Below are positions 10,233 through 22,700 of a DNA stretch of 64,000 nucleotides, in pieces. The position numbers and the translations under genes were made by a program. The notes beneath the pieces are model-generated. The model was given only the letters and a program-made list of their open reading frames with translations. It made no database searches and was not told the DNA's origin. Source of the stretch: Humulus lupulus (lineage: Eukaryota > Streptophyta > Magnoliopsida > Rosales > Cannabaceae). The stretch spans positions 104,681,868-104,745,867 of the forward strand of contig NC_084797.1 of the NCBI RefSeq assembly GCF_963169125.1, written 5' to 3'. Within the stretch, counting starts at the first letter, position 1. Every line of letters begins with the position of its first letter.

Positions 10233-13200
10233 ATATTTTGTTTGTAAGTATTCCATGAGTTATTTCTAGCCAAAATATGAATTTTGTGATTTTAAAAGTC
10301 AAGATAAGACTTTCGGTCCTGGACCGACACAAAAACCCTGATCGGGTAAAAATCTCGGAAAATAAAATGAAAAATCATGGCAATTATATTTTGGGCATAA
10401 AATACATTCATAAAAGTTAAAGTTTGGTCAAAAATAATAAACCTAAAAGAAAATGGAAATTTTAAGGCATTTTGTGGTAAATGCCTAATTTTGCCGAAAT
10501 GGGGAATTTTATTCCATGAATGGACCTTAGGTTAAATTTTATTTTGTGGTTAATTAAATTAAATATGAGAGACATTTAATTTAATTAATTAATAGTAAGT
10601 TTGGTGATTAAAACTTAATGAGAGTGAAAAAGGTGTAAGAAGTCAAGTGGGCAAGTGGGTAGAAAAGCACTCAAGTGTTTTGTGATATTTTGAAGAGTTG
10701 TGTGAGCCATTCTAACCCCCAAATCCGACTACTCTCCCTCCCTCATTCACTCTCATCTGATTTTTGAAGACTCTCTCAAGTGTTCTCTCCATTTTCAACC
10801 CCAAGAACACCAAAGAAACTTGGAAGCTAAGTCTTGGTCTAGGAAGGGTTTTCCCTAAGGTAAAGTTTCATTAATCTAGACTTTTGTCAAGTTTTAATCA
10901 TAGAGTTTCAAATAGCTAATTACCAATGTTGTTGGGGGAAGTTGTTTAGGGTTTTTGAAAGGTTTTGGAGGAGCCAAAGCTAATAGGAAGGTCCAAACCT
11001 TAAGCAAGAACACCAAAGAGGTAAAAAGTTTACTTTTGATGATTTTGTTGTAGGGTTTTTAGTTTTAAGCATTATTTTGTATATCTAATGCTTAGAGTTT
11101 CTTGTTGATGATGTAATAAGGTTATGGTAGTTGTTTAATAATTTTTATGATGCATGAGTATTGATTTTTGAAAATGGGAACCAAAACCCCCAAGGGTTTT
11201 GTAGGATACCCTAAAACAAAACATGTTTTGAGCTGTGACTTCCAAGGGGTCAAGCAGCCACTGTATATTGTTTTTGTAAAATTAAATTTTACTGTGATGT
11301 TGTTGAGATTGAGTACATAAAATTGAGCTTTTGAAACACAAAAAAATGTTTAGAAATGAGTAAGTTATGCTATTTCAAAGTTTAGGTAAAAAACTGTTTT
11401 TTCGTATTCTTATTTTCGGAACCAAGTTTGGACCGCCACTGTATAGGGCAAATGAACCCAGTTTTTCTAAAATTTTGTGGACATATTACTGGCATAACCT
11501 ATTATTACACTGTAAAATTTGGTAAGAAAATATTGAACGGTTTGAAAGTTATTAACTGTCAAAGTTTGGAAAAAATAAGGACTTGAAAATAAGGTCATTT
11601 TTACCTCATTGTTGGAAAATGATTTCACCAATCAAAAATGCTCATTTTGACCTAAGATTTTACAAAGGCCTAAATGGCATAACAAAAATGGAATTGGGAA
11701 ATTTTGGTAACAATTGGGTAAGTAAATTTCAAGTTATGAACTAACGAAGTATGTAGTTAAAAATGTGAAAAATAGGTTTTTCACACTTAGTGTAAAAATG
11801 AGATTTTGGAACATAAGGTAAAAAGTAAAATTTTGCTTATTTCAAGATATAAAATGGTAAGTCTTGAAATCATATTTTCACTAAAATTTACCCTTTGAGT
11901 TTAAATGAATTATTTTTATTAAAGAGTTTTTATTCTTTCTAAAAATAAGAGATTTAATTTATTAATAGTTAATAAATTAAAAGAGGGTTTAAAACCCTAT
12001 ATTTTGAGAAAATAATTAAATAAATTATTTTCCTAGCAAGTAAAATTGATTAATTGCTTTTGGAAAATTAATTAGTCAAGATGAGAAATTTATAACGGTT
12101 TTCCTAATTAAGACAAATTAGGCAATTTTCTTAAAACGGTTTTTAGATATTAAAACCTTAAGAAAAATAAAAGGAAAATTTAAAGAGTTTATTTTCTTTA
12201 AAAATAATTAAGGAATTTATTTGTATTTTCTGGATATAATACCGGCTAAAGTCTTACATATTTTAACCGACTAGTCGAAAGTGCGGGTTAATAGTGATAC
12301 CTTGAAAGAATAAGATTTTTAGCGGGTTGTGGGGAAATACCATTGTGATACCCGAGCCTAGGTATCGAGACCTTAGGATAGGTCTCCCCGAGACTTAGGG
12401 TTTAGTCTCGAATATTTTGTATGACTTTCCTTAATAGGTTTAAAACCAAATAAGGATTATAAATCCTTACAAATGACTTTTATTAAAATGACCAAACTGC
12501 CCAAAATAATAATAATGAATTATTAGTGCCATAATTAATCCGAGTATACTGTATGGATAACTACAGTATTGGCTAAGCATAACTAGACTGAACGTTGGAG
12601 GGTGAAAACCTGCTGAGCGCTAAGGACTCCAAGTAAGTCAACTTATATTGGATGGCTGCAACATGAAATGATTATTGTCTTGTATGTTAGCATAGGGATA
12701 CATGCATATACATAGGCTGTCATAGAAAGTTGCTTAGAGACGTTAGTCTAGTGAGTGCTGATTTAGAAAATATGAACGGTAGAAGTCCGTCATATCCTAG
12801 ACGGTTGACCCCCGTCACACTGCTTGATTTTATTTATGTCCGGTTCATTACCGAGATGAGTGGCCATGAGATGAGGATAAGCTGGTTAAACCTAGGGGCG
12901 CCAAGATAAATGGGACCTAGGGGCCCTCATGCTTACTTAATCATTGGACGGTTAGAATCCGAGCAAGTGCTCTGATAAGTTATTTCCGGATAGCAGCCGT
13001 GAATATTGGCCATTCCGTGAGAGTGCCTAGAGATACTAGGGGTTGCCAAGATAGAGTGAGGTTGAACACCCTAGGGGCAGCTGCTCACCAGCACCACTGA
13101 TTACCATAGAAGTCTCCATAAAATCATGTAAATTGGATTACACTCTTGAATATGTAGCGATGCCCTAAGTAACACGATAGTTACCCTTGATGAGAATATT

Positions 13201-13319
13201 TATTGGCTAGATCTTAGTGTGGGGACTCAGTTCTCTTTTACAGATTAGCAATTATGTTGGAGGGCGCGTTACGCATGAATTGTTGGAAATTGTCGAGCGT
13301 TGGTCTCGAATTATTTGGT

Positions 13320-13500
13320 GATATAATATATCTGCTTGCTCTGGGATTTTCTGAGTGCAGGGATATAATTGTTGATAAGATATAGTTGTGATATAATATA
13401 TCTGCTTGCTCTTGGATTTTCTGAGTGCAGGGATATAATTGTTGATAAGATATAGTTGTGATATAATATATCTGCTTGTTCTGGGATTTTTCTGAGTGCA
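13320..13500 (+). repeat. 70-bp tandem repeat in D 5' LTR
   Basis: Units begin GATATAATATATCTGC at 13320, 13390 and 13460, giving about 2.6 copies with a 70-bp period. Units 1 and 2 differ by one base in the part I compared. The array is copied in the 3' LTR at 22875-23055. Confidence 0.93.
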
Positions 13501-13968
13501 GGATTTTTTATCTAGTTACGAATTAATTTATCATTGGTTATCAGGCATGACCATAAGTTTGCCAGGACGCTTTAGCGTTCTTGAAATTGATTGTTTAGGG
13601 TCCGGAACCCTAATTCTCTACATGCTTTGTTTGAAAGTTGATCTTACTAAGCGTTTTCGCTTACCTAGTTGTTTCATGTTGTAGGTAAGAGCAAGGGCAA
13701 GGCAGAGCAGTGAGCGCTGGAGTCTTCCTTGAAAATGTACATGTGGACCGACCTTTTGGGAAGCCTTTTTATTTTTGGAAATGTTGTGTAATTTTCCTAA
13801 ACTAGGCTCACTCTAATCTTTGTAAAACATGTTTGTAACTAAATGTTAAGTATGGCCATACGACTTTTTAAAAAGTTTTTTTTTTCTATGGGTTTTTGAG
13901 ACATTTTGTTAAATGAAAACATTTATATTTCCGCATTATCGAGTCTTGAAAATCCGGGTCGTTACAGT

Positions 13969-13980
13969 TGGTATCAGAGC
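13969..13980 (+). other. Primer-binding site of D
   Basis: TGGTATCAGAGC, an exact match to the standard initiator tRNA-Met complement, lies two bases after the LTR end. Confidence 0.92.
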
Positions 13981-14938
13981 TCGAGTTGAGCCGGTTCTGT
14001 AGACAGCCCACATGTACATTTCGCAAAGATAGACCGGCACTCACTGTAAGTACTGTTTCTTCCTTTAGTGTGTTGTTTTCTTTTTATTCACCTCAATTCT
14101 ATAAATTGTAGGTTATGGTCGTATACCTGAGAAAGGTGACCCTGTGATAGAAAAACTAGCCATGATCCCTTCGCCTAGAATCAATTTTCTGTAGACCCTT
14201 TAACGATGAGAATTCCTTGCCACTTTGAGTACGAATGATGACATTGGTGTGCCATTTGGCAATGTACGCAGTACATGACAGAAGTCTTCAGTAGAGCCAG
14301 AGGAGGATCCCGAGCAGTCTGACGAGGATACCGACATAAAGCTGGATATGATGATGAATAACTTAGATTAGGTTATGCTGTGAGGGTCTTGTTGATACAT
14401 TTTGTAAAGACCTTGCAAAACTACTAGGTTGTAGGACTTTGGTGTAGTTGTAGCTGAGAACCTGCCAGTGGAGGAAGTGGCTAATGAAGAACTCGGCGAC
14501 GGGGAAATTTCTTATGAGGAGCTGATGGACCAGACTGAGGAAGATCTCGAGGAGGATCCAGATGGAGGTCCTGATATGGCCGCTGACAGCGACACCGACT
14601 AGGTGTTAGGCGCTGCACAGGTGTTAGAAACCCACCTAGTTTTGAATATGTACCTACCTTGTATATGATTAAGGAAATTGTAACTGGTCTAGCAGGGTTA
14701 TAAGTCCATTTTTTTTTAGGGCTAATTTTGTAAATCCCTTAGACTTGCCAACCCAAACTTCAAACGTTGTTGTATATGGTATAGGTTATGAAATGAAGTT
14801 GCTAACTTTTGTTAAAAAGTGTTGATTGCTTGTTGTGCTTGATATGTTTGGTGTGCTTAATTAGGTTGATTAACTATCTGTGTCAATATTAACTTCTCGT
14901 CCTTATGCGCTTAAGAGCTTTTGATTGAAATCAAAAAA
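13981..14938 (+). other. Long leader of D with candidate intron and acidic ORF remnant
   Basis: This 960-bp stretch lies between the primer site and gag. A GTAAGT donor at 14046 and a TAG acceptor ending at 14111 would define a 66-nt intron; F has the same pair. Further on, about 14445-14600, one frame encodes an acidic peptide (VAENLPVEEVANEELG, then EEDLEEDPDGGP) that ends in a TAG. F has a longer, repeat-expanded counterpart. The rest of the leader differs from F. Confidence 0.55.
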
Positions 14939-16280
14939 TTGGTAAGGACAAGAGCTCAAAGAGGAAGGGGTGTTGCTGGCCGAGGCCAGGCCACACCTGT
15001 TGATAGAGCTCAGAACGCGCCTGCCGCTAGAGCTCCAAACCAAGCTGATAGAGTTCGCGAGATAGCCGAGCGGATGAGCAATATGCAAAGGCTAGTGGAC
15101 ACGCAGGGAGCTCAAATAGAAAGAGGGCAAAAGAGACAGGAGGACGCTGATGCCCTCCAAGCTGAAAGATTTAACACCCTTCTGGGACGACTCCCCATGC
15201 CACCCAATAATGCTCAGAACAACGAAGTACCACCTGCAAACAATGAAGAACAAAACCTTGGCCCGCAGGTTATCATTGAGCAACCTGTACAGCCAGTAGA
15301 AGCGCCAAGAGCTGCCTGAGCAAAACCTATATCAGAAAGGTTCGGCAACCAAAATCCACCTATATTCGAGGGGAGCAGTGACCCTTCAATGGCAGAGGAA
15401 TGGATTAGTATCTTGGAAAGAATCTTCGACTTCATTGGAACTACTGAGAGAGAGAAGGTAGTCTGCGCGACCTATATGCTGAGAAAAGATGCCCGCATCT
15501 GGTGGGACACAGCCAAGAAAGGGCATAACGTTGCCGAGATGGAATGGCTAGAGTTCTTTACCTTGTTCAATGGCAAGTACTTTAGTAAGGCGGTGATTGA
15601 GCACAAAGTGAATGAGTTCACTAATCTGAAGCAGGGAACATCGAGCGTGCAGGACTACGTTCGAAAATTTGACCAGCTGTCTAGGTTTGCGAAGAACCAG
15701 GTGAGCACTGAAGAGAATAAGACCTGGAGTTTTATGAAGGGCCTACGCAGAGACATTGCTAGGTGTGTAGACACTGGTAGAACTGGCCCAGAGACGTATG
15801 CTGAAGCTGTGGAACGGGCTCTTCGCCAAGAGTCTTGGGCCGTGTCAGACAAGCCAAATCCACAGAAGAACGAAGACAGGAGGTACACTCCCAACAACCC
15901 CGGAAAGTTTCAGGCCAATCAGAATGGCCCAAGGGGAAGGTTCAACCCGAGGTTCGGCCAGAACTCGGGGCGAACAAGCAATCCAAGAGGCACAAGACCG
16001 ATTTTTGGGGGAAATAACAAAAGAAAAGGGGGACCTCCCAATCAGGCAATGGCTAGTCACAACAAACAGCTGAGACGTGAGTTTGAACAATGGCCACTGT
16101 GCAACAAGTGTAACCGCCGCCATCGGGGCGAGTGCGGGGTCTGTTTTAACTGTGGAAAGCCAGGGCACTTTGCTAAGGATTGTCGAATGCCAGCCAAGGG
16201 CAATGGAAATGACCAACATAAACAAATTGGAGCTCCGCCTCGAGTTTATGCGCTTACACAAAGTGACAAAGGAGCTGGCC
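14939..16280 (+). pseudogene. Gag of element D (start codon lost, one stop)
   Basis: The frame aligns with the F gag, which starts ATGGCAAGG; in D the same codon (14939-14941) is TTG and no other ATG precedes the gag core. The N-terminal part is basic (RAQRGRGVAGRGQ). A TGA at 15317-15319 replaces a codon that is CAA in F. The gag core follows ([29 protein letters not shown]), then a basic stretch and the zinc knuckle [14 protein letters not shown] (16142-16183, CX2CX4HX4C). The gag would assemble particles. As it stands D cannot make it by ordinary translation. Confidence 0.92.
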
Positions 16281-17551
16281 CATCTGATATGGTGTCAGGT
16301 CAGATTTCTATTGCCCAAACCTCAGCATATGCATTAATGGATACTGGTGCATCACATTCTTTTGTATCTGCATCCTTTGTGGAAAAATTAAATAGAAGTC
16401 CTGAGCCTATGCCTGTTATTTGTGGGGTATCCTTGCCTTCGGGTGAGGATATGCTGGTGCGGACATGGGTTAGAGCCGTACTAGTTTGGGTTGAAAATCG
16501 TGAGCTAATGGTGGATCTGTTAGTCTTTGACCTACATGAATATGATGTCATATTTGGGATGGATTGGTTAACCAAATATGGAGCAGTTATCAATTGCAAG
16601 CGCAGAAAAGTGGTCTTCACCCCAGCAGGAGAAGAACCATTCGAGTTCAAGGGTACGTCAAGAGAAAAGAAGTGTCCCATGATTTCTGCGATAAAGGCGA
16701 GAAAAATGTTGAGTGACGGGTGCATCGATTTTCTGGCAAACATGGTGGATAAGGATAAAGAAACGAGTCAACAACCATCGGATGTACCGGTTGTGTGCAA
16801 GTTTTCTGATGTATTTCCTGAAGATCTCCCAGGAATTCCACCAGACCAAGAGATTGTGTTTGAGATAGAGTTGATTCCGGGAACTGCGCCGATCTCAAAG
16901 ACTCCTTACAGAATGACACCAGCTGAACTCAAGGAGTTGCAGTCACAACTGCAAGAGTTACTGGACAAGAAGTTCATAAGGCCAAGCCATTCTCCATGGG
17001 GAGCCCCGATCTTATTCGTTAAGAAGAAAGACGGTACGATGAGAATGTGCATTGACTCTCGGGAGTTGAATAAAGTGACGATCAAGAACCGATATCCATT
17101 ACCGAGGATCGACGATCTTTTCGATCAACTACAAGGAGCGTCAGTATTTTCCAAAATAGACCTGCGATCAGGCTATCATCAGCTCAAGGTTAAGGAGACG
17201 GATATACCAAAGACGGCCTTCAGAACGCACTACGGTCACTACGAGTTCTTAGTGATGTCCTTTGGACTAACCAATGCGCCTGCTGCATTCATGGATCTCA
17301 TGAACCGAGTATTTCACGAGTATTTGGATAAGTTTGTCGTCGTGTTCATTGACGATATTCTGATATACTCGAAAAGCCAGGAAGAGCATGCAACACATCT
17401 GGAACTGGTCCTCCAGTGTCTGCGAGACGAAAAGCTTTACGCTAAGTTTTCGAAGTGCGAATTCTGGCTAGAGAAAGTAAGTTTTCTGGGGCACATAGTG
17501 TCGGGAAACGGAATTTCAGTAGATCCTGCCAAAATAGAAGCTGTTAAGTAG
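16281..17551 (+). pseudogene. Protease and reverse transcriptase of element D
   Basis: In frame with gag. The aspartic protease shows [10 protein letters not shown] (16337 on), followed by [11 protein letters not shown] carries [26 protein letters not shown] and the catalytic [13 protein letters not shown] (about 17333-17371). RT continues to [21 protein letters not shown] at 17549-17551 interrupts the polyprotein in the thumb region where a Q codon is expected (CAG to TAG). Motifs are otherwise complete. Confidence 0.93.
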
Positions 17552-18125
17552 TGGAAACCTCCGAAAAATGCGCATGAGGTTAGAAGTTTTCTTGGGTTAG
17601 CGGGATACTACCGGCGATTTGTGGAAGGATTTTCCAAAATAGCCGCACCAATGACTGCCCTTACCCGCAAAAACATCAAATATGAATGGACTGACAAGTG
17701 TGATGAGAGTTTTCAGGAGCTGAAAACAAGATTGACGACTGCCCCAGTGCTGACAATCCCCAATGGCATAGAGGGATATACTATTTATAGCGACGCCTCA
17801 GGCCGAGGGTTGGGAGCAGTGCTGATGCAGCACGGATAAGTAATTTCTTATGCTTCTCGACAGCTAAAGAATTACGAGAAGAACTATCCCACTCATGACC
17901 TGGAGCTTGCAGCAGTGGTTTTCGCTCTAAAAATATGGAGGCACTACCTATACGGGATACACTGCGACATCTACACTGATCACAAAAGCCTGAAGTATTT
18001 ATTCACTCAGAAGGAATTGAATATGAGACAGCGTCGATGGTTGGAACTATTTAACGACTATGACTGCGACATTCTGTACCACCCGGGAAAAGCAAACAAG
18101 GTGGCAGATGCATTGAGTCAACAAC
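17552..18125 (+). pseudogene. RNase H region of element D
   Basis: The same frame continues after the TAG with [19 protein letters not shown], the usual end of RT. RNase H follows, with its first catalytic D in [13 protein letters not shown] (about 17780-17820). A TAA at 17837-17839 replaces a lysine codon (F has AAA). After it comes [21 protein letters not shown], the second acidic motif, then [10 protein letters not shown] and [14 protein letters not shown]. The enzyme would remove the RNA strand during reverse transcription. Confidence 0.9.
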
Positions 18126-19666
18126 CAGGTGCTTATGTGATGACAGTGAAGGAAATTTCGCCGCAGTTACAAGCCGACCTTGCTACCTTGGATTTAGAGA
18201 TAGTAGTTGGTCAACTGGCTAATCTTTCAATCGAGCCTACCATTATGGAAGCTATAAGAGGCGGGCAGTTAGTCGATCCTTGGGTTCAAGGATTGATGCA
18301 TGAAGTGAGGAACGAGGGGCGACCAGGATTCCATATCTCCGAGGATGGAGTATTGGGGTTCAAGGGAAGAATATGTGTTCCTGAGGATGACGAGATCAAG
18401 AAGCAGATCTTTTTCGAAGGACATAATGCTCCTTATGCCATGCATCTGGGTACCATAAAAATGTACCAAGACTTGAAGAAGTACTTTTGGTGGCCTGGGA
18501 TGAAAAAGGAGACGGCAGAATATGTGGCACACTGCTTGACTTGTCAGCAGACAAAGGCTGAGCATCAACGACCAGCCGGATTGTTACAACCCTTAGAAAT
18601 TCTGGAATGGAAGTGGGAGATGGTCACTATGGACTTTGTCACAGGTCTACCAACCACTCCCAAGGGGCACGATGCCATTTGGGTTATCGTGGATAGGCTG
18701 ACTAAGTCCGCTCATTTCTTGCCGATCAAGGTAACTTATGGCGCACATAAGTTAGCAGATATTTACATTGCAGAAATAATGAGACTACATGGTGTACCCA
18801 ACTCCATCGTTTCAGATCGCGACGGACGTTTTACCTCGACATTCTGGAATAGAATCCAAACAAGGTTGGGTACTAAACTGAAGTTTAACACTTCTTTCCA
18901 CCCGCAAACAGACGGTCAAAGCGAACGAACAATTCAGACCCTAGAAGATATGCTAAGAGACTACGTACTCGACTTTCAAGGGTCATGGAATGAGAAGCTT
19001 CCACTAATAGAGTTCGCTTACAATAATAGCTATCATGATTCCATCAAGATGGCTCCGTATGAGGCATTGTATGGAAGGAAATGTCGATCACCGATTCATT
19101 GGTACGAGACCGGTGAAAGAAATTTTCTCAGATCGGATGAGGTTGATCAGATTACAGAGGACATCCGACGGATAAGGGAACGCTTGCAAACTTCGGTTGA
19201 TCGACAACGCAAATATGCTGATAGACGTAGGAGACCCCTGGTGTTTGAGGTTGGCGATAATGTGCTGCTGAATGTAGCTCCGCTACGAGGGGCTATGCGA
19301 TTCGGAACGAAAGGAAAGCTTAGCCCAAGGTTCGTTGGACCTTTCGAAATCATAGAGAGGATCGGGGAAGTAGCTTATCGTTTAGCTCTTCCACCCCCCC
19401 TGTCTAAGGTGCATGACGTGTTTCATGTATCCTTATTGAGAAAATACATGTGTGATCCCTTGCATGTAATCAGCTATGAGCAGCTGAGCGTGGATCCTCA
19501 GCTCGTCTATGAGGAAAAACCAGTTATGATACTAGACCGAAAGGAAAAAGTGTTGAGGAACAAGACGGTGCCATTGGTAAAGGTGCAGTGGTGTAACCAT
19601 GGCATTGAAGAGGCAACCTGGGAAATAGAAGACAAGATGAGGGAGCTGTATCCTCATTTGTTTTAA
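18126..19666 (+). pseudogene. Integrase and chromodomain-like tail of element D
   Basis: The frame is fully open here. The zinc region ends [15 protein letters not shown]; the core has D in [14 protein letters not shown] in [10 protein letters not shown] and E in DGQSERTIQ. The C-terminal region has [13 protein letters not shown], then [13 protein letters not shown]. The tail [19 protein letters not shown] matches the chromodomain-like end of chromoviruses of the Tekay/Del type (lineage assigned from memory of the motif). It ends with a TAA at 19664-19666. Only the upstream lesions make it a pseudogene. Confidence 0.92.
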
Positions 19667-19701
19667 GTTTCGAGGACGAAACCTTTATAAATTGTAGGTA
19701 T
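19667..19701 (+). other. Pre-LTR segment of D lacking a standard polypurine tract
   Basis: GTTTCGAGGACGAAACC is the conserved post-stop sequence of this group. But the bases just before the 3' LTR (AAATTGTAGGTAT) have no AAGGAGGGGA tract like those of B and C. F is likewise atypical here. Confidence 0.6.
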
Positions 19702-22700
19702 TGTAACGTCCTACGTTTTCGGGTACCTTTAAACGACTCGGGTCGGGATTTTTCCCCCGGGTTAAGAATATTATTTTAAATAATATTATATTTTGTTTGT
19801 AAGTATTCCATGAGTTATTTCTAGCCAAAATATGAATTTTGTGATTTTAAAAGTCAAGATAAGACTTTCGGTCCTGGACCGACACAAAAACCCTGATCGG
19901 GTAAAAATCTCGGAAAATAAAATGAAAAATCATGGCAATTATATTTTGGGCATAAAATACATTCATAAAAGTTAAAGTTTGGTCAAAAATAATAAACCTA
20001 AAAGAAAATGGAAATTTTAAGGCATTTTGTGGTAAATGCCTAATTTTGCCGAAATGGGGAATTTTATTCCATGAATGGACCTTAGGTTAAATTTTATTTT
20101 GTGGTTAATTAAATTAAATATGAGAGACATTTAATTTAATTAATTAATAGTAAGTTTGGTGATTAAAACTTAATGAGAGTGAAAAAGGTGTAAGAAGTCA
20201 AGTGGGCAAGTGGGTAGAAAAGCACTCAAGTGTTTTGTGATATTTTGAAGAGTTGTGTGAGCCATTCTAACCCCCAAATCCGACTACTCTCCCTCCCTCA
20301 TTCACTCTCATCTGATTTTTGAAGACTCTCTCAAGTGTTCTCTCCATTTTCAACCCCAAGAACACCAAAGAAACTTGGAAGCTAAGTCTTGGTCTAGGAA
20401 GGGTTTTCCCTAAGGTAAAGTTTCATTAATCTAGACTTTTGTCAAGTTTTAATCATAGAGTTTCAAATAGCTAATTACCAATGTTGTTGGGGGAAGTTGT
20501 TTAGGGTTTTTGAAAGGTTTTGGAGGAGCCAAAGCTAATAGGAAGGTCCAAACCTTAAGCAAGAACACCAAAGAGGTAAAAAGTTTACTTTTGATGATTT
20601 TGTTGTAGGGTTTTTAGTTTTAAGCATTATTTTGTATATCTAATGCTTAGAGTTTCTTGTTGATGATGTAATAAGGTTATGGTAGTTGTTTAATAATTTT
20701 TATGATGCATGAGTATTGATTTTTGAAAATGGGAACCAAAACCCCCAAGGGTTTTGTAGGATACCCTAAAACAAAACATGTTTTGAGCTGTGACTTCCAA
20801 GGGGTCAAGCAGCCACTGTATATTGTTTTTGTAAAATTAAATTTTACTGTGATGTTGTTGAGATTGAGTACATAAAATTGAGCTTTTGAAACACAAAAAA
20901 ATGTTTAGAAATGAGTAAGTTATGCTATTTCAAAGTTTAGGTAAAAAACTGTTTTTTCGTATTCTTATTTTCGGAACCAAGTTTGGACCGCCACTGTATA
21001 GGGCAAATGAACCCAGTTTTTCTAAAATTTTGTGGACATATTACTGGCATAACCTATTATTACACTGTAAAATTTGGTAAGAAAATATTGAACGGTTTGA
21101 AAGTTATTAACTGTCAAAGTTTGGAAAAAATAAGGACTTGAAAATAAGGTCATTTTTACCTCATTGTTGGAAAATGATTTCACCAATCAAAAATGCTCAT
21201 TTTGACCTAAGATTTTACAAAGGCCTAAATGGCATAACAAAAATGGAATTGGGAAATTTTGGTAACAATTGGGTAAGTAAATTTCAAGTTATGAACTAAC
21301 GAAGTATGTAGTTAAAAATGTGAAAAATAGGTTTTTCACACTTAGTGTAAAAATGAGATTTTGGAACATAAGGTAAAAAGTAAAATTTTGCTTATTTCAA
21401 GATATAAAATGGTAAGTCTTGAAATCATATTTTCACTAAAATTTACCCTTTGAGTTTAAATGAATTATTTTTATTAAAGAGTTTTTATTCTTTCTAAAAA
21501 TAAGAGATTTAATTTATTAATAGTTAATAAATTAAAAGAGGGTTTAAAACCCTATATTTTGAGAAAATAATTAAATAAATTATTTTCCTAGCAAGTAAAA
21601 TTGATTAATTGCTTTTGGAAAATTAATTAGTCAAGATGAGAAATTTATAACGGTTTTCCTAATTAAGACAAATTAGGCAATTTTCTTAAAACGGTTTTTA
21701 GATATTAAAACCTTAAGAAAAATAAAAGGAAAATTTAAAGAGTTTATTTTCTTTAAAAATAATTAAGGAATTTATTTGTATTTTCTGGATATAATACCGG
21801 CTAAAGTCTTACATATTTTAACCGACTAGTCGAAAGTGCGGGTTAATAGTGATACCTTGAAAGAATAAGATTTTTAGCGGGTTGTGGGGAAATACCATTG
21901 TGATACCCGAGCCTAGGTATCGAGACCTTAGGATAGGTCTCCCCGAGACTTAGGGTTTAGTCTCGAATATTTTGTATGACTTTCCTTAATAGGTTTAAAA
22001 CCAAATAAGGATTATAAATCCTTACAAATGACTTTTATTAAAATGACCAAACTGCCCAAAATAATAATAATGAATTATTAGTGCCATAATTAATCCGAGT
22101 ATACTGTATGGATAACTACAGTATTGGCTAAGCATAACTAGACTGAACGTTGGAGGGTGAAAACCTGCTGAGCGCTAAGGACTCCAAGTAAGTCAACTTA
22201 TATTGGATGGCTGCAACATGAAATGATTATTGTCTTGTATGTTAGCATAGGGATACATGCATATACATAGGCTGTCATAGAAAGTTGCTTAGAGACGTTA
22301 GTCTAGTGAGTGCTGATTTAGAAAATATGAACGGTAGAAGTCCGTCATATCCTAGACGGTTGACCCCCGTCACACTGCTTGATTTTATTTATGTCCGGTT
22401 CATTACCGAGACGAGTGGCCATGAGATGAGGATAAGCTGGTTAAACCTAGGGGCGCCAAGATAAATGGGACCTAGGGGCCCTCATGCTTACTTAATCATT
22501 GGACGGTTAGAATCCGAGCAAGTGCTCTGATAAGTTATTCCCGGATAGCAGCCGTGAATATTGGCCATTCCGTGAGAGTGCCTAGAGATACTAGGGGTTG
22601 CCAAGATAGAGTGAGGTTGAACACCCTAGGGGCAGCTGCTCACCAGCACCACTGATTACCATAGAAGTCTCCATAAAATCATGTAAATTGGATTACACTC

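Larger units (their letters stand above)
10147..13966 (+). repeat. 5' LTR of element D
   Basis: The LTR is 3820 bp, starting TGTAACGTCCTACG and ending GGGTCGTTACA. It is AT-rich. It contains a 21-nt palindrome near its start (10212-10232), a 70-bp tandem repeat (13320-13500) and a TAGGTAAG module at 13682-13689. No credible gene lies in it; a 62-codon open frame at 13496-13684 is duplicated in the other LTR and has no recognisable domain. Confidence 0.95.

Noticed and set aside
13320..13500. CRISPR-like direct repeats
   Set aside because: The units are contiguous 70-bp tandem copies without unique spacers, inside a plant LTR.
13496..13684. 62-codon open frame in both D LTRs
   Set aside because: It is identical in the two copies only because the LTRs are near-identical. 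It has no domain and is not kept open in F.
13967..13990. tRNA gene near TGGTATCAGAGC sites
   Set aside because: Only the short complement of a tRNA 3' end is present next to LTR ends; these are primer sites, with no cloverleaf.
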